Shown here piece by piece: positions 56,537 through 64,000 of a stretch of 64,000 nucleotides of DNA; position 1 is the first letter of the stretch; every line of letters begins with the position of its first letter. The position numbers and the translations under genes are program-made. A model generated the notes under the pieces. The model was given only the letters and a program-made list of their open reading frames with translations, searched no databases and was not told the DNA's origin. Origin of the DNA: Pseudoxanthomonas kaohsiungensis (GTDB taxonomy: Bacteria > Pseudomonadota > Gammaproteobacteria > Xanthomonadales > Xanthomonadaceae); assembly GCF_010211765.1 (NCBI RefSeq), contig NZ_PDWO01000009.1, forward strand, positions 1-64,000. Direction: 5' to 3'.

Positions 56537-58261
56537 TCAGGGCCGGACGCTGCCGTTGTCTTCCTGCAGTTCCGGCTTGAACGGTACGTCCGGCGGCGGA
56601 CGCGCGGTGGCCGGCTGTTCGTTGAGGTCCGGATCGGTGATGCCGCAACCGCCGCCGAGCTGCAGGATCGAGACCACGCAGTTGATCTTCTTGCCGGTGC
56701 CCGGGATCGGGATCGCGACCGACTTGATGCCCTTGCGCACCCAGTCGGCCAGCAGCGACTCGTTGGGCACCCAGTAGCGGTCGAAGCTGGTCGGCTCGTA
56801 GTCGTAGGGCGGCCGCTTGAGCCAGGTGCCCGACTGGTCGATGCGGTCGCGGGTCCAGGTGTCGTTGTCCCCTCCCGGGGCGCCGCGGTCGGCCACGCCC
56901 TCGCCCACGCCATCGCCCGACCCCGGGCCTTGCCCGGGGCCGGCGCCATCGCCGGGCAACCGCACCCTGCCCTCGCTGTCGAACAGGCCCGGCGCACCGC
57001 CCGGCCGGACCTCGCCGCTGCGTGCCTGGCCCCAGTCGTCGCCGGCGCGCGGACTCTGCCAGCCGCTGCCGGCCGGGGCCGCGCTGCCGGGCGGAGCACG
57101 GCCGGTGTCCGCACGCGCCTCCTGCTGGCCGGAGCCCGGCGCGGACGCGGCGGCTGTCCCGCTGGCGGGCGTCGGCGCGCGTGTGGCGGCGGGCGCCGGT
57201 GCCGGTACGGGGGCCGGTACCGCCGGGGCGGCGGCCGGCGGCGAAGGCATCGCCACCTCGCGCTGGCGCACGGTCGCTTCCGCCGCCTCGGGCATGCGCG
57301 CCTCGACCTGCGGAGCGCGAACCGTCACCGGCCGCACCTCGGGTTGCGGCAGCGGTTCGCCGACCTCGCGCGTGCGCAGCTGCACCTCGCGCGGCAGGCG
57401 CAGCGGCACATCGACCGGCCGCGCCTGCGGCGCCTGCAGGACCGGCGCCTGCACCACCACGACCTCGCGCTCGCGCACCTGCGGCGTGTCGACCGGGCGC
57501 ACGGTGATCTCGCTGGGCGTGGTCGGCGGCAGCACGTAGTCGATGGTCGGCTGATCCACCTCGGTGACCTGCACCGGTTGCTCGACGCTCGGCGGCGGCG
57601 CTTCCGGCTGCGGCACCTCGCGGACCATGACGTCCGGCAGCTCCGGGACCGGCAGCGCCGGCGCGGCGACCGTCCTCTCCACCGGCGGCAGCGATGGCGC
57701 CTGCGGCGCGACCGCCTCCGTTGGCAACGACGACGGTGCCGCAGCCGGCGTCGGCGCAGGTGGCGCCGCCGGGCCGGCCTCGGCCGCAGGCGACTCGCCG
57801 GCGGCGGCCTGCGGCGTACCCGGATCGCCGGCGCCCACGAAGCCGACCTCGATCCGCTCGCCACCGCCGCCCTCTTCCGGCGGCACCGGGGGCAGCAGCG
57901 ACTGCAGGTAGGCGATCCAGGCCAGGAACACCACGAACAGCACGTGCATGACGCCGCTGCCGATGCGCGAGGCCCAGCGCGCCAGGCGTTCGTCCCGCGG
58001 CGGCGGCTGCCAGCCCTGGTGGAAGAGGGAGAAGAACGCCGGCCAGGTCGCCAGCTCCCGGCCCGGCGGGATCGGCGTCCCGGGGCGCTCCGCCAGCAGC
58101 GCGGCCACGTCCCGGGCCCGCGCATGCGGCTTCGCCGGCATTGCCGGCAGCGCGCGCAGCCACAACGCCCAGCCGTAGGGCATGCGGGTGCTTCGTTCAA
58201 GCGGAGGACGCGGCGGCGCTCGTTCGATCAGCGCCTGGACGATGTCGGACGCCTGCGCCAC
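56537..58261 (-). CDS. Proline-rich transmembrane repetitive protein
   Basis: The 574-residue protein (GTG start 58261, eight bases after the nfuA stop) has a cytoplasmic N-terminal region and one membrane helix (about residues 103-123, GVMHVLFVVFLAWIAYLQSLL). A long Pro/Ala/Val-rich low-complexity region follows, with repeated VREVPQPEAP/VRPVDTPQVRERE-type segments. A conserved C-terminal domain (about residues 470-574) has YDYEPTSFDRYWVPNESLL and a possible disulfide (CVV...GGGCGI). It resembles the Xanthomonas 'transmembrane repetitive protein' family, whose function is unknown. A TonB-like envelope-spanning role is a guess from the Pro-rich spacer. Confidence 0.75.
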   Translation of the reverse strand: MAQASDIVQALIERAPPRPPLERSTRMPYGWALWLRALPAMPAKPHARARDVAALLAERPGTPIPPGRELATWPAFFSLFHQGWQPPPRDERLARWASRIGSGVMHVLFVVFLAWIAYLQSLLPPVPPEEGGGGERIEVGFVGAGDPGTPQAAAGESPAAEAGPAAPPAPTPAAAPSSLPTEAVAPQAPSLPPVERTVAAPALPVPELPDVMVREVPQPEAPPPSVEQPVQVTEVDQPTIDYVLPPTTPSEITVRPVDTPQVREREVVVVQAPVLQAPQARPVDVPLRLPREVQLRTREVGEPLPQPEVRPVTVRAPQVEARMPEAAEATVRQREVAMPSPPAAAPAVPAPVPAPAPAATRAPTPASGTAAASAPGSGQQEARADTGRAPPGSAAPAGSGWQSPRAGDDWGQARSGEVRPGGAPGLFDSEGRVRLPGDGAGPGQGPGSGDGVGEGVADRGAPGGDNDTWTRDRIDQSGTWLKRPPYDYEPTSFDRYWVPNESLLADWVRKGIKSVAIPIPGTGKKINCVVSILQLGGGCGITDPDLNEQPATARPPPDVPFKPELQEDNGSVRP

Positions 58262-58268
58262 CGGCAGG

Positions 58269-58865
58269 TCAGGCGGCGTTGCCGCGCGGCATGTACGGTG
58301 CCTGGCCGCTGTCGTGGTCGGTCGCGTCGCGCACCGCGGTCACGCCGGGCACCCGCGCGATCAGTGTCTTCTCGATGCCCTGCTTGAGGGTCACGTCGGC
58401 CATGCCGCAACCATGGCAGCCACCGCCGAAGCGCAGCAGGACCACGCCGTCGGCTGAGACCTCCTGCACAGCGGCGCGACCACCATGCGAGGCGAGCTGC
58501 GGGTTGATCTCGTTCTCCATCACCCAGCGCACGCGCTCCACCAGCGAGGCCGAGTCGGCCGGCACCTCGCCCTTGATCTTCGGCGCGCGGATGGTCAGTT
58601 GCGCGCCGGTGCCCTGGTAGACGTAATCGATGTCCGCCCCGTCGAGCCAGGCGACGCTGTCGCTGGCCACGTACAGCGTGAAGCCGTCGCAGTCCACCGC
58701 CCACTCGTCGCCAGCCAGCTCGGCCGGTTCGGCGAACTCCAGCCGTGCATCGGCACGCGGGGTTCCCGGATGCACCGCGCTCAGGCGCACGCCCAGGCCG
58801 GGAATGGCCTCGCGCTCGACCAGCTTGCGGAAGTGCGCCTGCGCGCTGTCGGAGATATTGATCAT
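58269..58865 (-). CDS. nfuA: Fe-S biogenesis protein NfuA
   Basis: The 198-residue protein has an A-type-like N-terminal domain ([20 protein letters not shown]) that lacks its cysteines. The C-terminal Nfu domain holds the cluster pair C150-x2-C153 ([20 protein letters not shown]). It carries [4Fe-4S] clusters to enzymes such as aconitase, which is coded twice in this window. It is followed at once by the Pro-rich membrane protein gene and is divergent from phhB. Confidence 0.95.
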   Translation of the reverse strand: MINISDSAQAHFRKLVEREAIPGLGVRLSAVHPGTPRADARLEFAEPAELAGDEWAVDCDGFTLYVASDSVAWLDGADIDYVYQGTGAQLTIRAPKIKGEVPADSASLVERVRWVMENEINPQLASHGGRAAVQEVSADGVVLLRFGGGCHGCGMADVTLKQGIEKTLIARVPGVTAVRDATDHDSGQAPYMPRGNAA

Positions 58866-58943
58866 GCGGGTATTCTAGCCCCGTCCCGGTGGCGGCCTGC
58901 AGTGCCCGGCCGCGCCGTTCAGCCATGCACGACGGAGGTTCCG

Positions 58944-59288
58944 ATGACCGACCTCATTCCGCTGGCGCAGGCGCACTGCCTGCCCCGCAGCGGCCACGAA
59001 CACCGGCTCGGCCAGGCGCGGGTGGCCGAACTGCTACCGCAGGTGCCGGGCTGGGAGCTGGCCGAGGAAGGACGGGCGCTGGTCCGGACCTTCCGCTTCA
59101 AGGACTACCACCGGACCATGGCTTTCGTGAACGCGCTGGCCTGGATCGCCCACCGCGAGGACCACCACCCCGACCTGGGCGTGCATTACGACCGCTGCGT
59201 GGTGCGCTTCTCCACCCATGACGTCGGCGGCCTGAGCGAGAACGACTTCATCTGCGCGGCGCGTGCCGCGGCCCTGCTGGAGGACTGA
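58944..59288 (+). CDS. phhB: Pterin-4-alpha-carbinolamine dehydratase
   Basis: The 114-residue protein recycles the pterin cofactor of aromatic amino-acid hydroxylases. It has the signature [22 protein letters not shown] followed by a downstream Asp ([15 protein letters not shown]). A GGAGG ribosome site precedes the ATG at 58944. It is three bases before the TonB-domain lipoprotein gene, so the two are probably cotranscribed. Confidence 0.93.
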   Translation: MTDLIPLAQAHCLPRSGHEHRLGQARVAELLPQVPGWELAEEGRALVRTFRFKDYHRTMAFVNALAWIAHREDHHPDLGVHYDRCVVRFSTHDVGGLSENDFICAARAAALLED

Positions 59289-59291
59289 GCC

Positions 59292-59720
59292 ATGAACCGA
59301 CCCCTCTGCCTTCCCTTGCACGCGGCCGGCCTCGCGGGCGTGCTGGCACTGGCCGCCTGCGGGGGCAACGCGCCGCCGGCCGAACCGGTGCCGGCTCCCA
59401 CCGCGGTGGCCGCGATCGACACGCCGCCTCCCCAGTACCCGGTCGAACTGGCGTGCGCCGGAATCGGAGGCCAGGCCCTGCTCGGCGTCGAAGTCGGCCC
59501 GGCGGGAACTCCGACCCGGATCGACCTGGTCCGCGGCAGCGGCAACGACGAACTCGACCGCCTGGCCAGGGAATCGGTGCAAGGCTGGAAGTTCCGTCCG
59601 GCCACCCGCGGCGGCCAGCCGGTCGCGCAGAGCATCCAGGTGCCGGTGAATTTCACCGTCCCGGCGGTACGCCCGGATGCATGCTTCGCCCTGGACGCCG
59701 GACGCGCGCCGGCGCCCTGA
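59292..59720 (+). CDS. Lipoprotein with TonB C-terminal domain
   Basis: The 142-residue protein has a signal peptide and lipobox (LALAACGGNA). It then contains a TonB-like C-terminal domain: PPPQYPVELACAGIGGQALLGVEV, GNDELDRLARESVQGWKFRPA and a VPVNFTV strand. It lacks a long Pro-rich spacer and an N-terminal membrane helix, so it is not a full TonB. Function unknown. Confidence 0.8.
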   Translation: MNRPLCLPLHAAGLAGVLALAACGGNAPPAEPVPAPTAVAAIDTPPPQYPVELACAGIGGQALLGVEVGPAGTPTRIDLVRGSGNDELDRLARESVQGWKFRPATRGGQPVAQSIQVPVNFTVPAVRPDACFALDAGRAPAP

Positions 59721-59748
59721 CCGCACGCGCTCAGGGACGAGACCACGC

Positions 59749-60558
59749 ATGTACGACCCGTCGACCTCGGCGGTCCTGGTCGCCCTGGGGGTGACCCTGG
59801 CCGCCGGCCTGGCCACCGGCCTGGGCAGCCTGCTGGTGATCTTCGCCCGCGGCCCCAACCCGCGCCTGCTCGCCTTCGGCCTGGCCTTCGCCGGCGGCGC
59901 GATGGTGTACGTCTCGCTGACCGAGATCTTCACCAAGTCGGTGGTGTCGTTCACCCAGGCCTACGACGCGCGGCTGGGCTTCACCTACGCCACCTTCGCC
60001 TTCCTGGCTGGCGTGCTGCTGATCATGGTCATCGACATGCTGGTGCCCAACCCGCATGACACGCTGACCACCGACGATCCCTCGCTGCGCCAGCACAACC
60101 GCGAGTACATCCGCCGGGTGGGACTGATGACCGCGGTGGCGATCACCGCGCACAACTTCCCCGAGGGACTGGCGACGTTCTTCGCCACCCTGGAGAACCC
60201 GGCGGTCGGGCTGCCGCTGGCCTTCGCCATCGCCATCCACAACATTCCCGAGGGAATCGCGATCGCGGTGCCGGTGTACTTCGCCACCGGCAACAAGGGC
60301 TACGCGTTCGTCGCCAGCCTGCTGTCGGGCCTGGCCGAACCGGTGGGCGCGATCATCGGCTTCATGCTGCTGTCGCAGTTCCTCAACGACGCGGTGTTCG
60401 GCGCGGTGTTCGGCGTCATCGCCGGGGTGATGGTGTTCCTGGCCATAGACGAACTGCTGCCAGCCGCCAAGCGTTACGCCCAGGGCCACGAGACGGTCTA
60501 CGGCCTGGTCAGCGGCATGGGCGTGCTGGCCCTGAGCCTGGTGCTGTTCAAGTGGTGA
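59749..60558 (+). CDS. zupT: Zinc transporter ZupT (ZIP family)
   Basis: The 269-residue protein has eight predicted membrane helices. It carries the metal-binding motifs of ZIP transporters, AHNFPEGLATFF in helix 4 and HNIPEGIAIAVPV in helix 5. It would import zinc and other divalent metals. The start ATG 59749 is chosen because the preceding frame extension overlaps the TonB-domain gene. It is followed by a 687-bp gap with large inverted repeats. Confidence 0.94.
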   Translation: MYDPSTSAVLVALGVTLAAGLATGLGSLLVIFARGPNPRLLAFGLAFAGGAMVYVSLTEIFTKSVVSFTQAYDARLGFTYATFAFLAGVLLIMVIDMLVPNPHDTLTTDDPSLRQHNREYIRRVGLMTAVAITAHNFPEGLATFFATLENPAVGLPLAFAIAIHNIPEGIAIAVPVYFATGNKGYAFVASLLSGLAEPVGAIIGFMLLSQFLNDAVFGAVFGVIAGVMVFLAIDELLPAAKRYAQGHETVYGLVSGMGVLALSLVLFKW

Positions 60559-60702
60559 GCGGCGCCGGCTGAAGCCAAGAGCAGTTCGTTGATGCAGCTC
60601 GTGCACATGACTGGACCACGCGCGCGTCCATCGGCTGCCGAGCTACGACGAGATGCGATGGCGAAGAGCGGGGCGCTAGCTTCGGAAGGAGTCCGCCGTC
60701 AC

Positions 60703-61081
60703 GCAGGGGGATGGCCCACCCTTCGGGACGACGTCCTGTCTTTACTCAGGGCCGTGGCACATCCCTGTGCCACTTGGTCCATCCCCCTGCGCGACGACGG
60801 CCTTACGGCAATGTTGGGCGCGCTTCTCCGGCTGTCGATGCGCTGCGGACACTGGGGGGACTGAGTTCCGGCGATCCCACCCGTCCACACCGCTCCATCC
60901 GACCGGCAAAGCCACGCACGCATCGCACTGGTCGCGTCCTGCCGCAGCCCTCCGAAGGCACAAACCCCGAACCGCCCGAAGGCCGTCGTCGCATGGGGGT
61001 GTGGCCCAAGTGGCACATGGATGTGCCACGACCCGAGTAAAGACAGGACGTCGTCCCGAGGGATGGGCCATACCCCCATGC
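60703..61081. repeat. Two inverted copies of a palindromic element
   Basis: Copy A (60703-60790) has terminal arms GCAGGGGGATGG/CCATCCCCCTGC and an inner hairpin GTGGCACA-TCCC-TGTGCCAC (60754-60773). Copy B (60991-61081), in opposite orientation, has arms GCATGGGGGT.../...ACCCCCATGC with one mismatch and an inner hairpin GTGGCACAT-GG-ATGTGCCAC. The copies share GGGACGACGTCCTGTCTTTA plus CTC and a GACGACGGCC flank, so they are related units, not chance palindromes. Confidence 0.85.
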
Positions 61082-61121
61082 GGCGGCGGCCTCCCACCGA
61101 AGCCAGCGCACCCGGATGCTC

Positions 61122-61149
61122 TCGCTGTCTCGCTGTCTCGCTGTCTAGC
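61122..61149. repeat. Octamer tandem repeat TCGCTGTC
   Basis: TCGCTGTC is repeated three times exactly (61122-61145), with a degenerate fourth unit. It lies in non-coding DNA about 100 bp before the rluC end and could vary in copy number. Confidence 0.85.
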
Positions 61150-61245
61150 TATCTCGCCCGCATCGCAGCGCCTTCGCCGTTTCCGGTTGTGCCGCCACAG
61201 CCCCACCCACCCATGCGGATCGGAGTTGCGCCGCCACCGGCCCGC

Positions 61246-62217
61246 TCAGGCCAGCCGGTCCAGGACCTCGCGCAACTCGGGCGCCAGCGGCGCGCTGATC
61301 GTGTAGGGCGCGCGCCCCTCGTCGAGGGCGAACTCCAGCGATGCCGCGTGCAGGAACAGCCGCCGCAGCCCGGCCTTGTCGCGCAGGCGCCGGTTGGCCT
61401 CCGGGTCGCCGTACTTGTCGTCGCCGGCGACCGGGTGTCCGATGTGTTGCGCATGGACGCGGATCTGGTGGGTGCGCCCGGTATCGATGCGTACCTCGCA
61501 GTACGACTGCCCGCCGCGGCGCTCCAGCACCTTGAAGTGGCTCAGCGAGGGCTTGCCGCCGGGGTCGACCTGGACGTGCCGCTCGCCGCCCTGGCGCAGT
61601 CCCACGTGCAGCGGCGCATCCACGCTCAGGGTGCCGTCGGGCATCCGGCCGGTGAGCAGGGTCAGGTAGCGCTTGCGGATGCCACCGCCAGCCCCGCCCT
61701 CGCGCATTAGCGCCTGCAGCTCGGCCAGCGCCGAGCGCTTCTTGGCGACCACCAGCACCCCGGAGGTGTCGCGGTCCAGGCGGTGGGCCAGTTCCAGGGT
61801 CTGGCCCGGACGCAGCGCACGCAGGGTTTCGATGGCGCCGAAGGAAATGCCGCTGCCGCCGTGGCTGGCGACCCCCGACGGCTTGTCCAGGGCCAGCAGG
61901 CGCGCGTCCTCGAACACGATCGCCGCCTCGATCCGCTGCAGCAGCCCCGGCGCCGGCGTTCCCCGTTCGGCCTCGCCCTCCAGCCGCACCGGGGGTATCC
62001 GGACCTCGTCGCCGGCCTCGAGCTTGCGCTCGGCCTTGGCCCGGCCGCCGTTGACCCGGACCTGGCCGCTGCGGACCAGCTTGTAGACCAGGCTGCGCGG
62101 CGCGCCCTTGAGCTGGCCCAGCAGGAAGTTGTCCAGGCGCTGGCCGTCGCGGTCGTCGGGCACCTTGACGGTGCGCGCACCGGCCCGGGCGGGGGCGTCC
62201 GTGGGGGATGGGTTCAT
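61246..62217 (-). CDS. rluC: 23S rRNA pseudouridine synthase RluC
   Basis: The 323-residue enzyme makes pseudouridines in 23S rRNA. An N-terminal S4 RNA-binding domain (RLDNFLLGQLKGAPRSLVYK) is followed by the catalytic core with HRLDRDTSGVLVVAK, whose Asp is the nucleophile, and TGRTHQIRVHAQHIGHPVAGD. It is divergent from rne, as in many gamma-proteobacteria, where RNase E control and rluC sit together. Confidence 0.95.
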   Translation of the reverse strand: MNPSPTDAPARAGARTVKVPDDRDGQRLDNFLLGQLKGAPRSLVYKLVRSGQVRVNGGRAKAERKLEAGDEVRIPPVRLEGEAERGTPAPGLLQRIEAAIVFEDARLLALDKPSGVASHGGSGISFGAIETLRALRPGQTLELAHRLDRDTSGVLVVAKKRSALAELQALMREGGAGGGIRKRYLTLLTGRMPDGTLSVDAPLHVGLRQGGERHVQVDPGGKPSLSHFKVLERRGGQSYCEVRIDTGRTHQIRVHAQHIGHPVAGDDKYGDPEANRRLRDKAGLRRLFLHAASLEFALDEGRAPYTISAPLAPELREVLDRLA

Positions 62218-62637
62218 GGGGGATGAATTCTGTTAGACTCGGCCGGCGATGTAAGGGTTTGATTCCGCTGGAAGAAGCTGCAGGGCCGAAAGCCCGGGCT
62301 TCCCGCGATCCCGGCACAGTGCGCGGCCACCGCTCCCGGAGCGGCCATGTTAGCGGCTTGCAGGCAGACCCGACCATGGCCCGGTGGGTCAGAGCACCGG
62401 TAGCTGAACATGTCCCGCGCGGCGATCCCGCCGCCGGCCCGCCGTACCCATCAAGTCATTAGAGCAAAGCGCTCCCGCGGCCCGCCGTGGTGTTGCAGCG
62501 CTGGAAACCAGGATCCGCCCGGACGCGCCTGCGCGACGGACGGCGAAACCCGCCCCAATGCCCCCGGCGACAGGCGGGATTCCAGAGTAGCGAACGCCCC
62601 GGCGTTCCGCGCGGTAGTAGCGCGCGAGGAACGCACC
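62218..62637 (+). other. Long rne leader region
   Basis: This 420-bp gap between divergent rluC and rne carries no supported gene; an 84-residue frame (62208-62462) has no ribosome site or motif. It probably holds both promoters and a long rne 5' leader. RNase E commonly regulates its own message through such leaders, but the structure here was not resolved. Confidence 0.5.
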
Positions 62638-64000
62638 ATGAAGCGAATGCTGATCAACGCCACGCAGGCCGAAGAACTGCGCGTGGCCATCGTCGACGGC
62701 CAGAACCTGTACGACATCGACATCGAACAGCCGTCGAAGGAACAGAAGAAGTCCAACATCTACAAGGGCCGCATCACCCGGCTCGAACCATCCCTCGAGG
62801 CGGCCTTCGTCGAGTACGGCGCCGAGCGCCACGGCTTCCTGCCGCTGAAGGAAATCTCCCGCGACTACTTCCAGAGCGGCGTCGACCCGAACAAGGCCGG
62901 CATCCGCGAGCTGCTGCGCGAGGGCCAGGAAGTGGTCGTCCAGGTGGACAAGGACGAGCGCGGCAACAAGGGCGCGGCGCTGACCACGTTCATCTCGCTG
63001 GCCGGCCGCTACATGGTGCTGATGCCCAACTCGCCGACCGCCGGCGGCGTGTCGCGCCGGATCGAGGGCGACGACCGCGCCGAGCTGAAGAAGGCGATGG
63101 ACGCCCTGCAGATCCCCGACGACATGGGCGTGATCATCCGCACCGCCGGCGTCGGCCGCGATGCCGAAGAGCTGCAGTGGGACCTGGACTACCTGCTGGC
63201 CGTGTGGCGGGCGATCGCCGAGGCGGCGCTGAGCAAGCCCGCCCCGTTCCTGATCTACCAGGAAAGCCGGCTGATCATCCGCGCCCTGCGCGACTACCTG
63301 CGCAACGACATCGGCGAGATCCTGGTCGACACCGAGGAGATGTACAACGACGCGCGCGAGTTCGTGCAGCAGGTGATGCCGCAGAACCTGCGCAAGCTCA
63401 AGCACTACAAGGACGACATCCCGCTGTTCAACCGCTTCCAGATCGAATCGCAGATCGAGAACGCGTACGAGCGGACCATCCGCCTGCCCTCCGGCGGCGC
63501 CTTGGTGATCGACCAGACCGAGGCGCTGACCGCGATCGACGTCAACTCCGCGCGCGCCACCAAGGGCGGCGACATCGAGGAGACCGCGTTCCACACCAAC
63601 CTGGAGGCGGCCGAGGAAGTGGCCCGCCAGCTGCGCCTGCGCGACCTGGGCGGCCTGGTGGTGATCGACTTCATCGACATGTCCTCGTCCAAGCACCAGC
63701 GCGCGGTCGAGGACCGCCTGCAGGGTTCGCTCAAGTACGACCGCGCCCGCGTCCAGCTGGGTCGGATCTCGCGCTTCGGCCTGATGGAGATGAGCCGCCA
63801 GCGCCTGCGCGCCAGCCTGGGCGAGTCCAGCCAGATCGTCTGCCCGCGCTGCGAGGGCCACGGCCGCATGCGCAGCGTCGAGTCGCTGTCGCTGTCGATC
63901 ATCCGCGTGGCCGAAGAGCACGCGATGAAGGAGAACACCGGGCAGGTGCTGGTCCAGGCCCCGGTGGAGATCGCCAACTTCCTGCTCAACGAGAAGCGCG
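62638..64000 (+). CDS. rne: Ribonuclease E, cut by the right window edge
   Basis: The first 454 codons are present. They encode [21 protein letters not shown], the S1 RNA-binding domain (about residues 37-120, [21 protein letters not shown]), the 5'-sensor and the DNase-I-like catalytic domain. The metal-binding aspartates lie in [10 protein letters not shown] and [11 protein letters not shown]. The zinc-link CPRCEGHG is near residue 403. The C-terminal degradosome scaffold lies beyond the window. A GAGGA ribosome site fixes the ATG at 62638. Confidence 0.97.
   Translation, partial: MKRMLINATQAEELRVAIVDGQNLYDIDIEQPSKEQKKSNIYKGRITRLEPSLEAAFVEYGAERHGFLPLKEISRDYFQSGVDPNKAGIRELLREGQEVVVQVDKDERGNKGAALTTFISLAGRYMVLMPNSPTAGGVSRRIEGDDRAELKKAMDALQIPDDMGVIIRTAGVGRDAEELQWDLDYLLAVWRAIAEAALSKPAPFLIYQESRLIIRALRDYLRNDIGEILVDTEEMYNDAREFVQQVMPQNLRKLKHYKDDIPLFNRFQIESQIENAYERTIRLPSGGALVIDQTEALTAIDVNSARATKGGDIEETAFHTNLEAAEEVARQLRLRDLGGLVVIDFIDMSSSKHQRAVEDRLQGSLKYDRARVQLGRISRFGLMEMSRQRLRASLGESSQIVCPRCEGHGRMRSVESLSLSIIRVAEEHAMKENTGQVLVQAPVEIANFLLNEKR

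Larger units (their letters stand above)
60559..61245. other. 687-bp intergenic region with two inverted palindromic elements
   Basis: No gene is supported here between the convergent zupT and rluC; the open frames come from the repeats. Besides the paired elements at 60703-61081 it holds an octamer tandem repeat at 61122-61149. Confidence 0.7.

Noticed and set aside
60589-61306. Several short frames on both strands after zupT
   Set aside because: They arise from the inverted palindromic repeats and have no ribosome site or family motif.
62208-62462. 84-residue plus-strand frame before rne
   Set aside because: Starts inside rluC, lacks a ribosome site and has no recognizable domain.

Overview
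The window looks like chromosome of a gamma-proteobacterium of the Xanthomonadaceae/Lysobacteraceae (Lysobacter, Luteimonas, Pseudoxanthomonas or Stenotrophomonas-like). The DNA is very GC-rich. The rpf quorum-sensing cluster (rpfA/acnA, rpfB, rpfF, convergent rpfC-rpfG, then lysS and prfB) and a five-gene efflux operon laid out like Stenotrophomonas smeU1-V-W-U2-X are both typical of this family. Species cannot be fixed from the sequence alone.

1-7.5 kb is the end of an integrative mobile element sitting in the 3' end of ssrA (tmRNA). It carries a PilS-like type IV pilin running off the left edge, a small unknown gene, a TraD-like gene, a MobQ-type oriT, a MobA/MobL relaxase, a type II restriction-modification pair (BglII/BstYI-family nuclease and MT-A70 methyltransferase with overlapping tails), about 1 kb of non-coding DNA and a tyrosine integrase next to ssrA. 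7.5-18.7 kb holds ssrA, a Cys-rich zinc protein, an MgtC-like protein, the RND efflux operon with a divergent LysR regulator and a TGATTA operator, and an OmpA-family lipoprotein. 18.8-24.4 kb is dnaB, the rpsF-rpsR-rplI operon, a DUF885 metallo-hydrolase and an IscA-type Fe-S protein.

24.6-34.1 kb is a plus-strand run: asnS, two small unknown genes, a PaiB-like flavin protein, carbonic anhydrase, three kynurenine-pathway genes (3-hydroxyanthranilate dioxygenase, kynureninase, kynurenine 3-monooxygenase), sbcB, and DUF2461 and DUF2939 genes. 34.2-40.1 kb holds the most unusual pair in the window: an 884-aa protein joining a muramidase-like domain, a papain-like cysteine protease and an alpha/beta-hydrolase-like domain, followed 39 bp later by a 1078-aa membrane protein with an exported type-1 periplasmic-binding-like domain and about eight membrane helices.

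40.2-56.4 kb is acnB, a PIN/AbrB toxin-antitoxin module with a readable promoter-operator, acnA (rpfA), a lipoprotein ending in a REP-like element, rpfB, rpfF, rpfC, rpfG, lysS and prfB with its programmed +1 frameshift. RpfB and RpfF would turn over and make the diffusible fatty-acid signal (DSF), RpfC would sense it and RpfG would degrade c-di-GMP; rpfH is absent. 56.5-64 kb holds a proline-rich transmembrane protein, nfuA, phhB, a TonB-domain lipoprotein, zupT, an intergenic pair of inverted palindromic repeats, rluC and the start of rne, cut by the right edge.
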